From contig JADLHV010000046.1 in the NCBI GenBank assembly GCA_020848595.1, positions 1 to 13,601 of the forward strand: 13,601 nt of DNA, written 5' to 3'. The position numbers and the translations under genes are program-made. Of the stretch, positions 13,537 through 13,601 are shown one piece after another. Under the pieces are notes generated by a model that was not told where the DNA came from, did not search any database, and was given only the letters and a program-made list of their open reading frames with translations. Origin of the DNA: Bacteroidia bacterium (lineage in GTDB: Bacteria; Bacteroidota; Bacteroidia; NS11-12g; UBA955). Numbering within the stretch: the first letter of the stretch is position 1; each line of letters opens with the position of its first letter.

Positions 13537-13601
13537 ACCGTTAAATTAGAGATGAATAGCAAACTATTCTTGCTAAGATTTCTTTTTTGATCTAGGTAAA
13601 T

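Noticed and set aside
1..13601. Mobile element or tRNA-linked island
   Set aside because: I found no transposase, integrase, terminal inverted repeats, tRNA gene or attachment-site repeat on either strand.

Overview
The window looks like chromosomal DNA from a member of the Bacteroidota, probably a free-living or environmental lineage related to Flavobacteria, Cytophagia or Chitinophagia. The evidence is the strongly AT-rich sequence, a secreted protein with a type IX secretion (T9SS) C-terminal sorting domain, the near absence of Shine-Dalgarno sequences, and repeated matches to the Bacteroidota promoter (TTTG-N19-TAnnTTTG). I see no rRNA, tRNA, CRISPR array, transposase, integrase or phage gene.

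Layout, left to right. Positions 1-423 hold a 53-codon minus-strand ORF at the edge, possibly a broken gene, and a good terminator. Positions 424-1353 (minus) encode a T9SS-exported surface protein. Positions 1481-3696 (minus) form a tight three-gene operon: a patatin-like phospholipase with a lipobox, a small helical lipoprotein and a 108-residue helical protein. This is the best candidate here for an undescribed system. Position 3671 starts a divergent small outer-membrane beta-barrel-like protein (plus). Positions 4189-6618 (minus) form a second operon: sugar nucleotidyltransferase, DinB/YfiT-like metal-dependent transferase and EamA-family exporter.

The divergent gap at 6619-6745 is dense with signals. 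It holds a full-consensus promoter with a 13-bp palindrome at its start point for the nucleotidyltransferase operon. It also holds an 8-bp dyad and a -7 element that sits almost on the trpS start codon. Positions 6746-9070 (plus) carry trpS followed by two overlapping genes: a single-pass membrane protein of unknown function and a polytopic HTTM/gamma-carboxylase-like protein. A short ssb gene follows (9155-9517, plus), with a terminator. Then come three minus-strand genes: a DUF2202 ferritin-like lipoprotein (9620-10237), the beta subunit of a methylcrotonyl-CoA-carboxylase-type acyl-CoA carboxylase (10355-11992) and a DUF2079 membrane protein (12049-13536).

Most genes look like housekeeping or general accessory chromosome content: tRNA charging, DNA binding, acyl-CoA metabolism, sugar activation, transport and envelope proteins. 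The patatin operon appears more AT-rich by eye than trpS and has the least familiar gene content. Several predicted promoters have dyad symmetry at or near the transcription start, and two (trpS and the carboxylase) predict leaderless or nearly leaderless mRNAs. Everything was done by reading; no database search or computed composition supports these calls.
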